Below are positions 21,228 to 28,839 of a DNA stretch of 41,171 nucleotides, piece by piece; the first letter of the stretch is position 1, and each line of letters opens with the position of its first letter. The DNA is from an uncultured Lachnospiraceae bacterium (lineage in GTDB: Bacteria; Bacillota; Clostridia; Lachnospirales; Lachnospiraceae). The stretch is from positions 1 through 41,171 of the forward strand of contig CAMOIJ010000023.1 in the NCBI GenBank assembly GCA_946615865.1, given 5' to 3'. The notes beneath the pieces were generated by a model, which was not told the origin of the DNA, did no database searches, and saw only the letters and a list, made by a program, of their open reading frames with translations. A program made the position numbers and the translations under genes.

Positions 21228-23915
21228 TCAGCCGCTCCAACGGTTCTTTATCTCCGTCTGCAGTCTGTAAAGCGTGTTCAGCGCGTCCAAAGGAGTAAGG
21301 TTTGAAATATCGATATCCCGAAGCTCCTTCAGCACATCCTCGTCGGTCACCGTCTCGAACAGAGACATCTGCCCCAGATCCACGTCGTCGTAGTGTCTTA
21401 CCTTCTTCGCTTTTCCGGTGCTCTGTCCGGCTTTAGTCTCTATGTTCTGGATCTTCTCAGTGATATCGCTGTCAGTGAGCTGGTCGAGAAGTTCCTTGGC
21501 CCTGTCTATCACAATATCGGGGAGACCGGCCAGCTTGGCAACCTGTATTCCGTAACTCTTGTCGGCTCCGCCCTTTATGATCTTGCGCAGGAAAACAATG
21601 TCGTCTCCCTTTTCCTTGACTGCAACGCAGTAGTTGCTCACGTTGTCAATTTTGCCCTCGAGCTCTGTCAGCTCGTGGTAGTGTGTGGCAAAGAGTGTCT
21701 TGGCGCCCAGAAACTTTTTATTGCTAATATGTTCGATGACGGACCATGCAATAGAGAGGCCGTCATAAGTGGATGTACCTCTGCCGATCTCATCCAGGAT
21801 CAGGAGTGAAGCGGGCGTCGCGTTCCGGAGAATGTTAGCCACTTCGTTCATCTCCACCATGAATGTGCTCTGGCCGCTGCCGAGGTCATCGGATGCCCCA
21901 ACTCTTGTAAAGATCCTGTCGACAACGCACAGATCCGCTGAAGCGGCAGGTACAAAACTTCCGATCTGCGCCATAAGGCAGATCAGCGCTACCTGACGCA
22001 TATAGGTGGATTTGCCTGCCATATTGGGACCGGTGATGATCGCAATGGCGTTCTTTTTGCCGTCAAGGACTGTGTCGTTGGAAATAAATTCGCCCTGAAG
22101 CATCTTCTCAACAACCGGGTGACGTCCCTCTGTGATCTTGATATATCCTTTATCGTTGATCGAAGGCCGCGCGTAGTGACCTCTCTCCGCGACAAGAGAT
22201 AGGGAACACAGCGCGTCGAGCATCGCCAGGGCTCTTGCCGCTTTCTGGATCCCTGAGATCTGTCCGCCGACAGTATCCCTGATCTCACAGAATTTGTCGT
22301 ATTCAAGAGTATTGAGTTTGTCCTCCGCGTTGAGGATCGTGTCCTCAAGGGATTTGAGCTTTTCGGAAGTGTATCTCTCAGACCCGACAAGTGTCTGCTT
22401 GCGCATGTAATCCGAGGGGACCATGTTCTTGAAGGAATTGGTCACTTCAAAATAGTATCCGAACACCTTGTTATACTTGATGCGAAGGTTTTTGATACCT
22501 GTGCGCTGCTGGTCTTCCGCTTCGAGGTTCATCAGCCACTGCCGGCCCTGGGTCTTGGCTTCCCTGAGCCTGTCTATATCGGCGTCGAAACCGCCGCGGA
22601 TGATCCCGCCCTCCTTTACCTGAAGAGGTGGCTCGTCCAAAATGGAGCGGTTCAAAAGGTCGACGAGATCCCTGAAGTCGTCCATATCGTCTCTGAGTTC
22701 AGAGAGAAGGCCTCCTTCGAAATCCTCCAGTACCTGCCTGATCGGCGCGAACATTGACAGAGAGCCCCTAAGAGCGATCAGATCCCTCGGATTGGCAGTG
22801 CCGTAACTGACTCTGGTCATCAGGCGCTCCAGGTCATAGACAGGCTGCAGATATTCGCGGATCTCGTCGCGGTCAACAGTATTTTGGCAAAGCATATCGA
22901 CGGCGTCCAGCCTCTTCTCGATCAGTTCCCTGTCTACCAGAGGCTGCTCGATCATCTGATGGAGCTTTCTTGCGCCCATGGCTGTCCCGGTCCTGTCCAG
23001 GACCCACAGAAGGGACCCTCTCTTCTTCTTTTCCCGCATTGTCTCTGTCAGCTCAAGATTTCTCCTTGTAGAGCTGTCCAGAAGCATATACTTTCCGGAA
23101 GCGTAGACGCTGATGCCGGTTATATTAGACAGGGAATTCTTCTGCGTGTCATAGAGGTACTTAAGAAGCGCGCCCGCAGCGGTACTCCCCGCTCTCTTGT
23201 CATCCATGCCGAGCGCGATCAGACTGGAAACGTGAAAGTGATCACTGATGATCTTTTCCGCGGCGTTTTCGTCAAAATAGTGCGCGCCAAGCGTATTGAT
23301 AATGATGCCGAGCCTTTCCTGCAGGTCGGTCAGATCCAGCCCGGAGAGCATAAAACTCTCATTGCAGATGATCTCCGAGGGAGAATAGCGGACGATCTCG
23401 TCATAGACCTTCCGGTCGCCCTCTGTCTCTGTCATGTAGAATTCTCCGGTTGTGACGTCGGCGACAGAAATGCCGCTCTTTCCCTGTCTGCTGTACAGAA
23501 TGCAGAAGATGAAATTGTTCTTTCCCTCCTCGATGGAATCCATGTCGAGGTTCGTGCCGGGCGTGACAATACGGATGACCTCACGCTTAACCATCCCTTT
23601 CGCGGTGCGGGGATCCTCTACCTGTTCACAGATCGCGGCTTTGTAGCCCTTCTCCACAAGCCTTGTCAGATAGCTGTCGACAGCATGAAAAGGTACGCCG
23701 CACATCGGCGCTCTCTCGGGAAGGCCGCAGCTTTTCCCGGTCAGGGTCAGCTCCAGTTCCCTTGAGACGATCTCGGCGTCCTCAAAGAACATTTCATAGA
23801 AGTCTCCGAGCCGGTAAAAGAGAATACAGCCCGGATACTCTTTTTTGGTCTGCAGGTAATGCTGCATCATGGGACTTAATTTTGATAAGTCCTGTTCTTC
23901 AAGTTTAATACTCAT
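21228..23915 (-). CDS. mutS: DNA mismatch repair protein MutS
   Basis: An 895-residue MutS1. The N-terminal mismatch-reading motif F-x-E is in YRLGDFYEMFFEDA, in domain I. The connector, lever and clamp domains follow. The ABC ATPase has Walker A ITGPNMAGKSTYMRQ, Walker B LLILDEIGRGTSTYDG and the H-loop ATHYHELTELE. The protein ends in a helical region with DDVDLGQMSLFE, a possible beta-clamp-binding motif. The ATG has AAGG about 7 bases upstream. It lies between miaB (23 bases upstream) and mutL. Confidence 0.97.
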   Translation of the reverse strand: MSIKLEEQDLSKLSPMMQHYLQTKKEYPGCILFYRLGDFYEMFFEDAEIVSRELELTLTGKSCGLPERAPMCGVPFHAVDSYLTRLVEKGYKAAICEQVEDPRTAKGMVKREVIRIVTPGTNLDMDSIEEGKNNFIFCILYSRQGKSGISVADVTTGEFYMTETEGDRKVYDEIVRYSPSEIICNESFMLSGLDLTDLQERLGIIINTLGAHYFDENAAEKIISDHFHVSSLIALGMDDKRAGSTAAGALLKYLYDTQKNSLSNITGISVYASGKYMLLDSSTRRNLELTETMREKKKRGSLLWVLDRTGTAMGARKLHQMIEQPLVDRELIEKRLDAVDMLCQNTVDRDEIREYLQPVYDLERLMTRVSYGTANPRDLIALRGSLSMFAPIRQVLEDFEGGLLSELRDDMDDFRDLVDLLNRSILDEPPLQVKEGGIIRGGFDADIDRLREAKTQGRQWLMNLEAEDQQRTGIKNLRIKYNKVFGYYFEVTNSFKNMVPSDYMRKQTLVGSERYTSEKLKSLEDTILNAEDKLNTLEYDKFCEIRDTVGGQISGIQKAARALAMLDALCSLSLVAERGHYARPSINDKGYIKITEGRHPVVEKMLQGEFISNDTVLDGKKNAIAIITGPNMAGKSTYMRQVALICLMAQIGSFVPAASADLCVVDRIFTRVGASDDLGSGQSTFMVEMNEVANILRNATPASLLILDEIGRGTSTYDGLSIAWSVIEHISNKKFLGAKTLFATHYHELTELEGKIDNVSNYCVAVKEKGDDIVFLRKIIKGGADKSYGIQVAKLAGLPDIVIDRAKELLDQLTDSDITEKIQNIETKAGQSTGKAKKVRHYDDVDLGQMSLFETVTDEDVLKELRDIDISNLTPLDALNTLYRLQTEIKNRWSG

Positions 23916-23938
23916 TCACAACCTTCATTTCTTGCTTT

Positions 23939-25402
23939 TCAGTCCTGACCGGCGATCCGGCCAAAATAGTAAAAACCCTTGCATTCTTCCAGGTGAATCT
24001 GCTGATAAGTACCGATCAAAGAAGCGTCTCCCGGAATATGTACGATCATGTTGTTGGACAGACGGCAGGTCACATACCCTTCCTTCTGGCTGTTGACCTC
24101 TTCCACAAGCCCTTCCATGATCTTCCCCTCTAAAGCGGCGGACCTGTCCCGGGCGCTCTGCTGGACTGCGGACAGTACTTTGTCAAAGCCCTCCTTGACT
24201 ACATCAGCGGGCACCTGATCCGGCATTTTGGCCGCGGGCGTCCCTCTTCTGGGCGAATAGATGAAAGTATAGGCGTTGTCGAAGCCGACTCTCCTGATGA
24301 CGTCCAGCGTATCCTCCACGTCCTGAGCTGTCTCTCCTGGGAATCCGACAATAATGTCAGTTGTAATGGAAACGTCCGGGATCTGTTCGCGGATCTTAAG
24401 AGCACGCTCAATAAACTGCTCCTTGGTGTAGCGGCGGTTCATCTTCTTCAGGATCTTGTCAGATCCGCTCTGAAGAGGAAAATGCACGTGTCTGGCCACC
24501 TTGGGATTGTCCCGGATCACCTGAATAACATCGTCGGAAAAGTCCTTGGGGTGAGGTGTCATAAAGCGGACACGGCGGATCCCTTCCACTTTGCAGACTT
24601 CGTTAAGAAGCTGCGCGAAACCGATGGGCTCATCCAGCCCCTTTCCATAGGAGTTGACGTTCTGCCCAAGAAGCATGATCTCGGTGACGCCATCCTTCGC
24701 GAGGTTCTCACACTCCCTAAGGATCTCTTTGGGATTACGGCTTCGCTCTCTTCCCCTTACATATGGAACGATGCAGTAGGTGCAGAAATTATCGCATCCG
24801 AACATGATGTTGACGCCGGATTTGAAGGGATATTTTCTCTCGACGGGAAGATTCTCGACAATGCTGTCGGTCTTATCCCAGATCTGCGTCACTTTGCTGT
24901 CTTTGTCATAGACCTCCCACAGATACTCCGCGAATCGGAAAATGTTGTGAGTACCGAAGATCAGATCTACAAAAGGATAACTCTTTCTGATCTTGTCGAC
25001 GTTTCCCTTCTCCTGCATCATACAGCCGCAGACCGCCACCTTCATCAAGGGATTTTTCTTCTTGAGGTGGCTGATCCTGCCAAGACGTCCGAAGGTCCTC
25101 TGGTCGGCGTTGTCCCTGACGGTGCAGGTATTAAAAATGACAAAATCCGCGTTTTCGGATTCCGTCGGTTCAAAACCGGACTTTATCAGAATGCCGATGA
25201 GTTTTTCGGAATCTCTGGCGTTCATCTGGCAGCCGAAAGTCACAGTGCAGGCTGTCAGCGGTCTTCCCGCCGCTTCAGACCTTTCCCGGATCAGCTTTCT
25301 GAGTTTGGCTATATAGTAAAGTTCGCGGCTGCGCTCGTCTGCGGGCTCGGGCCCCATCAGGTCGATCGCCGCGATCTCATTTTCAAATCTTGTATCGTAC
25401 AT
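23939..25402 (-). CDS. miaB: tRNA methylthiotransferase MiaB
   Basis: A 487-residue radical-SAM enzyme that converts i6A37 to ms2i6A37 in tRNA. The N-terminal UPF0004 domain has its three cluster cysteines (TFGCQMN, NTCTVRD, CGCMMQE). The radical SAM motif is C-x3-C-x2-C in FGCDNFCTYCIVPYVRGRERSR. A C-terminal TRAM domain ends the protein. An N-terminal extension of about 55 residues is common in Clostridia. GAGG 7 bases before the ATG sets the start. It is 21 bases after the nuclease-like gene, so it may also be read from the promoter at 28811. Confidence 0.96.
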   Translation of the reverse strand: MYDTRFENEIAAIDLMGPEPADERSRELYYIAKLRKLIRERSEAAGRPLTACTVTFGCQMNARDSEKLIGILIKSGFEPTESENADFVIFNTCTVRDNADQRTFGRLGRISHLKKKNPLMKVAVCGCMMQEKGNVDKIRKSYPFVDLIFGTHNIFRFAEYLWEVYDKDSKVTQIWDKTDSIVENLPVERKYPFKSGVNIMFGCDNFCTYCIVPYVRGRERSRNPKEILRECENLAKDGVTEIMLLGQNVNSYGKGLDEPIGFAQLLNEVCKVEGIRRVRFMTPHPKDFSDDVIQVIRDNPKVARHVHFPLQSGSDKILKKMNRRYTKEQFIERALKIREQIPDVSITTDIIVGFPGETAQDVEDTLDVIRRVGFDNAYTFIYSPRRGTPAAKMPDQVPADVVKEGFDKVLSAVQQSARDRSAALEGKIMEGLVEEVNSQKEGYVTCRLSNNMIVHIPGDASLIGTYQQIHLEECKGFYYFGRIAGQD

Positions 25403-25423
25403 ACTGTTTCCTCATATTCTGTA

Positions 25424-26221
25424 TTATAGAGACGGTTCCGGATCTTCCGCCACTCTGTATAGGTAGGAACGCCCTTTTTTGCCGGACTGTACGATTACGC
25501 CCATTTTTCGCAGGATCAGCGCCTCTGTGGAAAAACTGTTTCCGGGCTGACCGCAGCTTCTCGCCAGTTCTTTGGCTGTAAAAGGCTCCTGTATATCATA
25601 GGGTATGAACTGCATGTAATCCCTGGGTTCGTTGATCACGGTTTCATCCACAAGCCTTGTGGGAACGCGGTCGTAGCGATGCGACCCTCTTTTGCCGTCT
25701 CTCCCCCATCCGTCCTTTAACCGGTATTCTTCCATGTCCAGAAGGATCAGTTTAATACTGAGATTGGGATGGTCGAGATAGGATGAGATCCTATAGAGCT
25801 CGCGGAAAGCACTGTAAAAGTTCCCTTTTTTGGGGGAACGGCTTCGCTTTCCCAGCTCACCCGTTTCGGGATCGACCCAGGTGATCCATTTGACGGCAGG
25901 GATCGGATAAACAACAGTCACATGGTAAAGTGGGAGGAAGGCGTCGAGCTTATTTCTCAGATAGCCGAAATTGGCTGTCTGGATCTCCGTGATCGATCCT
26001 GTCTTCTCGCAGTATATATCCGCGATATAGTTCTCTATGGGAATCTCGTGGTGGTCCTCGTCGGGATCCTCGTATGCCTTAAGAACGGCATGCAGAGTTT
26101 TTTCCTTCTGCATGCCGATGCCATGACGCTCCCTTTCTTCGAGGCGGACAATACGGTCCAAAGCCCTCTGAAACCTTGCGTTTTTCTCTTCATTTGTGCA
26201 GATGTCTGCGCACATAGGCAA
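25424..26221 (-). CDS. Unrecognised protein: possible PD-(D/E)XK-like fold plus winged helix
   Basis: A 265-residue protein I cannot assign to a characterised family. A basic N-terminal helix is followed by a segment resembling a nuclease core: PIENYIADIYCE, then SITEIQTANFGYLRNKL, then a strand YHVTVVYPI. The Glu, Asp, Glu-x-Gln spacing resembles PD-(D/E)XK nucleases in which the Lys is Gln, as in CoiA-type proteins. The C-terminal 65 residues (FTAKELARSCGQ, EALILRKMGVI, GRSYLYRV) look like a winged helix. The start is TTG with GGAGGAG 7 bases upstream; an ATG lies two codons later. It overlaps the preceding DUF5662 gene by 32 bases. Confidence 0.6.
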   Translation of the reverse strand: MPMCADICTNEEKNARFQRALDRIVRLEERERHGIGMQKEKTLHAVLKAYEDPDEDHHEIPIENYIADIYCEKTGSITEIQTANFGYLRNKLDAFLPLYHVTVVYPIPAVKWITWVDPETGELGKRSRSPKKGNFYSAFRELYRISSYLDHPNLSIKLILLDMEEYRLKDGWGRDGKRGSHRYDRVPTRLVDETVINEPRDYMQFIPYDIQEPFTAKELARSCGQPGNSFSTEALILRKMGVIVQSGKKGRSYLYRVAEDPEPSL

Positions 26222-26759
26222 ATGTCTTCTCCTCCCCCTCCTCTGCGAGCATTTTCAGCAGCTTATGGAGCAGTGCCGCAGTCTCCGGATGCATAAAACT
26301 GATCACATGAGTGCCCCGTTCAAAATATTTAAGGGGATAGGAGTCGTCGTAATCTTCGCCCGCATAGACCTTGCTTGCGGCAATGCGGTCCATAAGCATC
26401 TCAACTACATATCTTCCCGGCATCTTGACAGGGATGACCGGGCCTGATCCCAGCTCGCCGCGCAGATTATAATCCACCCAGTACTCAAAGTGATGCCGGT
26501 TGCGTCCCTTGTGATGAAGCCATGAAGCGCTGTAGCCTTTCTCTTCTCTCTCAGCGTTGTTGGGAGAGCGGTTTCCCTGCCAGTATCTCGCTCCTACCAT
26601 GAATTCGGTAGGGGAAAACTTGGAGAGATCGTGCATGATGCCCTGTCTGTAGAGACCGACACTGAAACAGCCTTTCATGACCAGATATTTGTGCCTTGAT
26701 ACTGTATTCAAATGTCCGATGAACTTTTCCGGCGTTATCTTTTCTTTACTCTTTTTCAT
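26190..26759 (-). CDS. DUF5662 family protein
   Basis: A 189-residue soluble, mostly helical protein of the DUF5662 family, function unknown. The conserved histidine motifs are visible: HDLSKFSPTEF (about residues 43-53), SWLHHKGRNRHHFEYW (about 79-94) and a later HVISFMHPET. The His/Asp pattern suggests a metal site, loosely like HD-type hydrolases. The ATG overlaps the stop of the GH13-like gene by 14 bases, and its own 3' end overlaps the next gene by 32 bases, so the three are translationally coupled. The GAAGAG before the ATG is a modest ribosome site. Confidence 0.75.
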   Translation of the reverse strand: MKKSKEKITPEKFIGHLNTVSRHKYLVMKGCFSVGLYRQGIMHDLSKFSPTEFMVGARYWQGNRSPNNAEREEKGYSASWLHHKGRNRHHFEYWVDYNLRGELGSGPVIPVKMPGRYVVEMLMDRIAASKVYAGEDYDDSYPLKYFERGTHVISFMHPETAALLHKLLKMLAEEGEEKTFAYVRRHLHK

Positions 26760-28764
26760 CTTTCTCTTCTTTGACCGGGGCGCTCTCTGTCACAGCGGCC
26801 GCTGCAGCAGGCGCTTCAGTCTTAGTCGTCTTCACTTTCTTCTTCCTGTTTCGGACCGGTTTGTTGGAAGTGACCGTGTTAAGGATCCTGATGGATCTGG
26901 GGGCGACATCCACTGTATGCTGATCATCCATTATGCATTCGGAGGTCAGGAAAGATTCTTCGAGCGCCGTGTCCACAAGGAGATTCCATCTGCGCCCGGG
27001 AGCCAGCTTGGGAAGTCCCAGTTCCTGAGGTTCCCAGTGCATGTTGATCGCAAGGTAGATCAGATCAGTCTTTGCCTTTCCCCGCACATAGTTTTCGCAG
27101 AGGCAGATTCCGATACAGTGACTGAAAGGGCTCAGATCAGGTTTCCACGCTTCAGCTCCGTGCAGAGACATGTCGGGATATCCGCAGCCGATGTAATCAG
27201 TGTTTTTAAACGGCGCTATGCCGGAAAATACCGGATGGTCGTTCCTGAACTGAATGATCCGTCTGACATACTCCCGTATATACTCTCCTGTCTTGCCGTT
27301 GTCCCACTTGGTCCATCCGGTCTCATTGTCCTGGCAGTACGGATTGTTGTTGCCAAACTGTGTATTAAAGTTCTCATCTCCGGCATTGATCAGAGGTGTG
27401 CTCTGGGAGAGGAACAATAGTGTGAGGAAATTACGGATCTGATTGAGCCTGAGGCGCTGCACGTCTTCCTGCTCAGAGTCTCCCTCCTCCCCGCAGTTCC
27501 AGCTGTAGTTGTCGGGAGTACCGTCGTTTCCGCCTTCTCCGTTCGCTTCATTGTGCCTTTCACTGTAAGAGACCAGGTCTCTTAGCGTAAAGCCGTCGCT
27601 GCCGCAGATGTAGTGGACATTTCCGTACCCGGAAGGAACCTTGAAAAACTCGTACAGAAATTCGCGCATCACATAGTCGTCGCTCTTGCAGAAGCGGCGG
27701 ATCAAAGTGGAGAACCTGTTGTTGTGAGTAAAAAGGTTTCCGGTATTGACAGGACCTGCCTCGGGATTTTCAGCGTCCATTCCCTCGATCTCTGCGTAAG
27801 GGAAATCAGTATGGAACAGCCGCGCATCCGAGAGCATGGGGTCGGAAGCGAACGCCTTGATATCGGCGACGGATCCCATCAGATGGAAGCCGTCCACTCC
27901 ATAGTGAGTGGCATAGAATCTCGCAATCTCGATCTGCTGCTGGGAGTTAACAGAAGAGGGAAAATACAGCTGAAGATAGACGGATATTCCCGCCTCATGG
28001 AAGCTTTCCACCATGTCGGAGAATTCCTTCTGCGGTCCTCCCTCATAACCGGGCGTGCTGTAAGCGGAATTCGGCGAGTAATAAAAGCCGCGGTCATAAC
28101 CCCAGTAATTGACTTTTTTGACAGACAGATCCTTTACGGGAAGTCCGCGCTTACTTACCGGGTAAAGAGCAAGGGCGTCCTCCATAGTGCGGGGACCGTC
28201 CTGTGCCCTTGTGACCGGCTGAAGCTCATAGACCGGCATCAGCTCCACTGCATTGATCCCTAAACTCTTCAGATATCCGGCTTTCTCGGCGGCGGCGGTA
28301 AAAGTGCCCGGCTGCGCGCTGACATTTTTATCAAGCATTGTAAAACCGCGGACGTGAAGGCTGTATATGACGGTCTCGCCTCCTCTTCTGCCGCGAGGGC
28401 TGTGATAGACCGGGAACTTGTCATCCGGTCTGTGAAAAAAGCCGCCGGCAATGATCGTCCGTCCTTCGCTCTCAATCTGCGCTATACTGCGGCAGCAGGG
28501 ATCCACGAAGAAAGTGCTGCCGCTGAAAAGCCTGTAGCACCACTCATCGGGATCAATAGGGGTGATCTGCACTGAATACAGACTTCCGAATCTGTGTTCA
28601 TCCGTAAACTGAACAGTGATCTCGCTTTTGTCCGCCCTGTTGTAAAGAATAAGTCCGCAAGGTTCTTTTCCTCGGAATACGGCAGAGACGATCACGCCGT
28701 TCTCCGTCACGGTCACGCCCGGATTCACGCAGTGCGCAGGTTCAATCTTAATATTCTGGCCCAA
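26746..28764 (-). CDS. GH13 glycogen-debranching-like protein with degenerate active site
   Basis: A 672-residue homologue of GlgX/isoamylase-type GH13 enzymes. The CBM48-like N-terminal domain, then YSLHVRGFT, NYWGYDRGFYYSPNSAYS and SYSERHNEANGE..NYSWNCG assign the family. The catalytic motifs are not conserved: where active enzymes have DVVYNH this has LQLYFP (about residues 264-269); the nucleophile motif GFRFD reads GFHLM (Met296); the AEPWD acid block is absent (ARLFHTDFP); only the Asp of the HD motif survives, as SD (389-390). A Lys/Ala/Glu tail of about 40 residues ends the protein. The start is TTG: AAGGAGG 6 bases upstream, and longer starts run into the promoter. It probably binds glucan without hydrolysing it. 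Confidence 0.8.
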   Translation of the reverse strand: MGQNIKIEPAHCVNPGVTVTENGVIVSAVFRGKEPCGLILYNRADKSEITVQFTDEHRFGSLYSVQITPIDPDEWCYRLFSGSTFFVDPCCRSIAQIESEGRTIIAGGFFHRPDDKFPVYHSPRGRRGGETVIYSLHVRGFTMLDKNVSAQPGTFTAAAEKAGYLKSLGINAVELMPVYELQPVTRAQDGPRTMEDALALYPVSKRGLPVKDLSVKKVNYWGYDRGFYYSPNSAYSTPGYEGGPQKEFSDMVESFHEAGISVYLQLYFPSSVNSQQQIEIARFYATHYGVDGFHLMGSVADIKAFASDPMLSDARLFHTDFPYAEIEGMDAENPEAGPVNTGNLFTHNNRFSTLIRRFCKSDDYVMREFLYEFFKVPSGYGNVHYICGSDGFTLRDLVSYSERHNEANGEGGNDGTPDNYSWNCGEEGDSEQEDVQRLRLNQIRNFLTLLFLSQSTPLINAGDENFNTQFGNNNPYCQDNETGWTKWDNGKTGEYIREYVRRIIQFRNDHPVFSGIAPFKNTDYIGCGYPDMSLHGAEAWKPDLSPFSHCIGICLCENYVRGKAKTDLIYLAINMHWEPQELGLPKLAPGRRWNLLVDTALEESFLTSECIMDDQHTVDVAPRSIRILNTVTSNKPVRNRKKKVKTTKTEAPAAAAAVTESAPVKEEKDEKE

Positions 28765-28810
28765 TTTAAACCTCCTTGCGGTTTGCTGGTCTGAAATCCA
28801 ATATCTATTA

Positions 28811-28839
28811 ATTTTAACACATTCCTTATTAGGATACAA
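28811..28839 (-). promoter_or_regulatory. Promoter of the GH13-like/DUF5662/nuclease-like cassette
   Basis: On the minus strand TTGTAT (28834-28839) is followed by a 17-bp spacer and TAAAAT (28811-28816), 47 bases before the TTG start at 28764. The -35 overlaps the stop region of the helicase gene. No terminator was seen after the helicase gene, so readthrough is also possible. Confidence 0.6.

Noticed and set aside
22884..23765. 293-codon open frame on the plus strand
   Set aside because: It is antisense to the N-terminal half of mutS and has no family motifs; the mutS frame is certain.
24482..25429. 315-codon open frame on the plus strand
   Set aside because: It is antisense to miaB, whose iron-sulfur cysteines are all present in the minus-strand frame.
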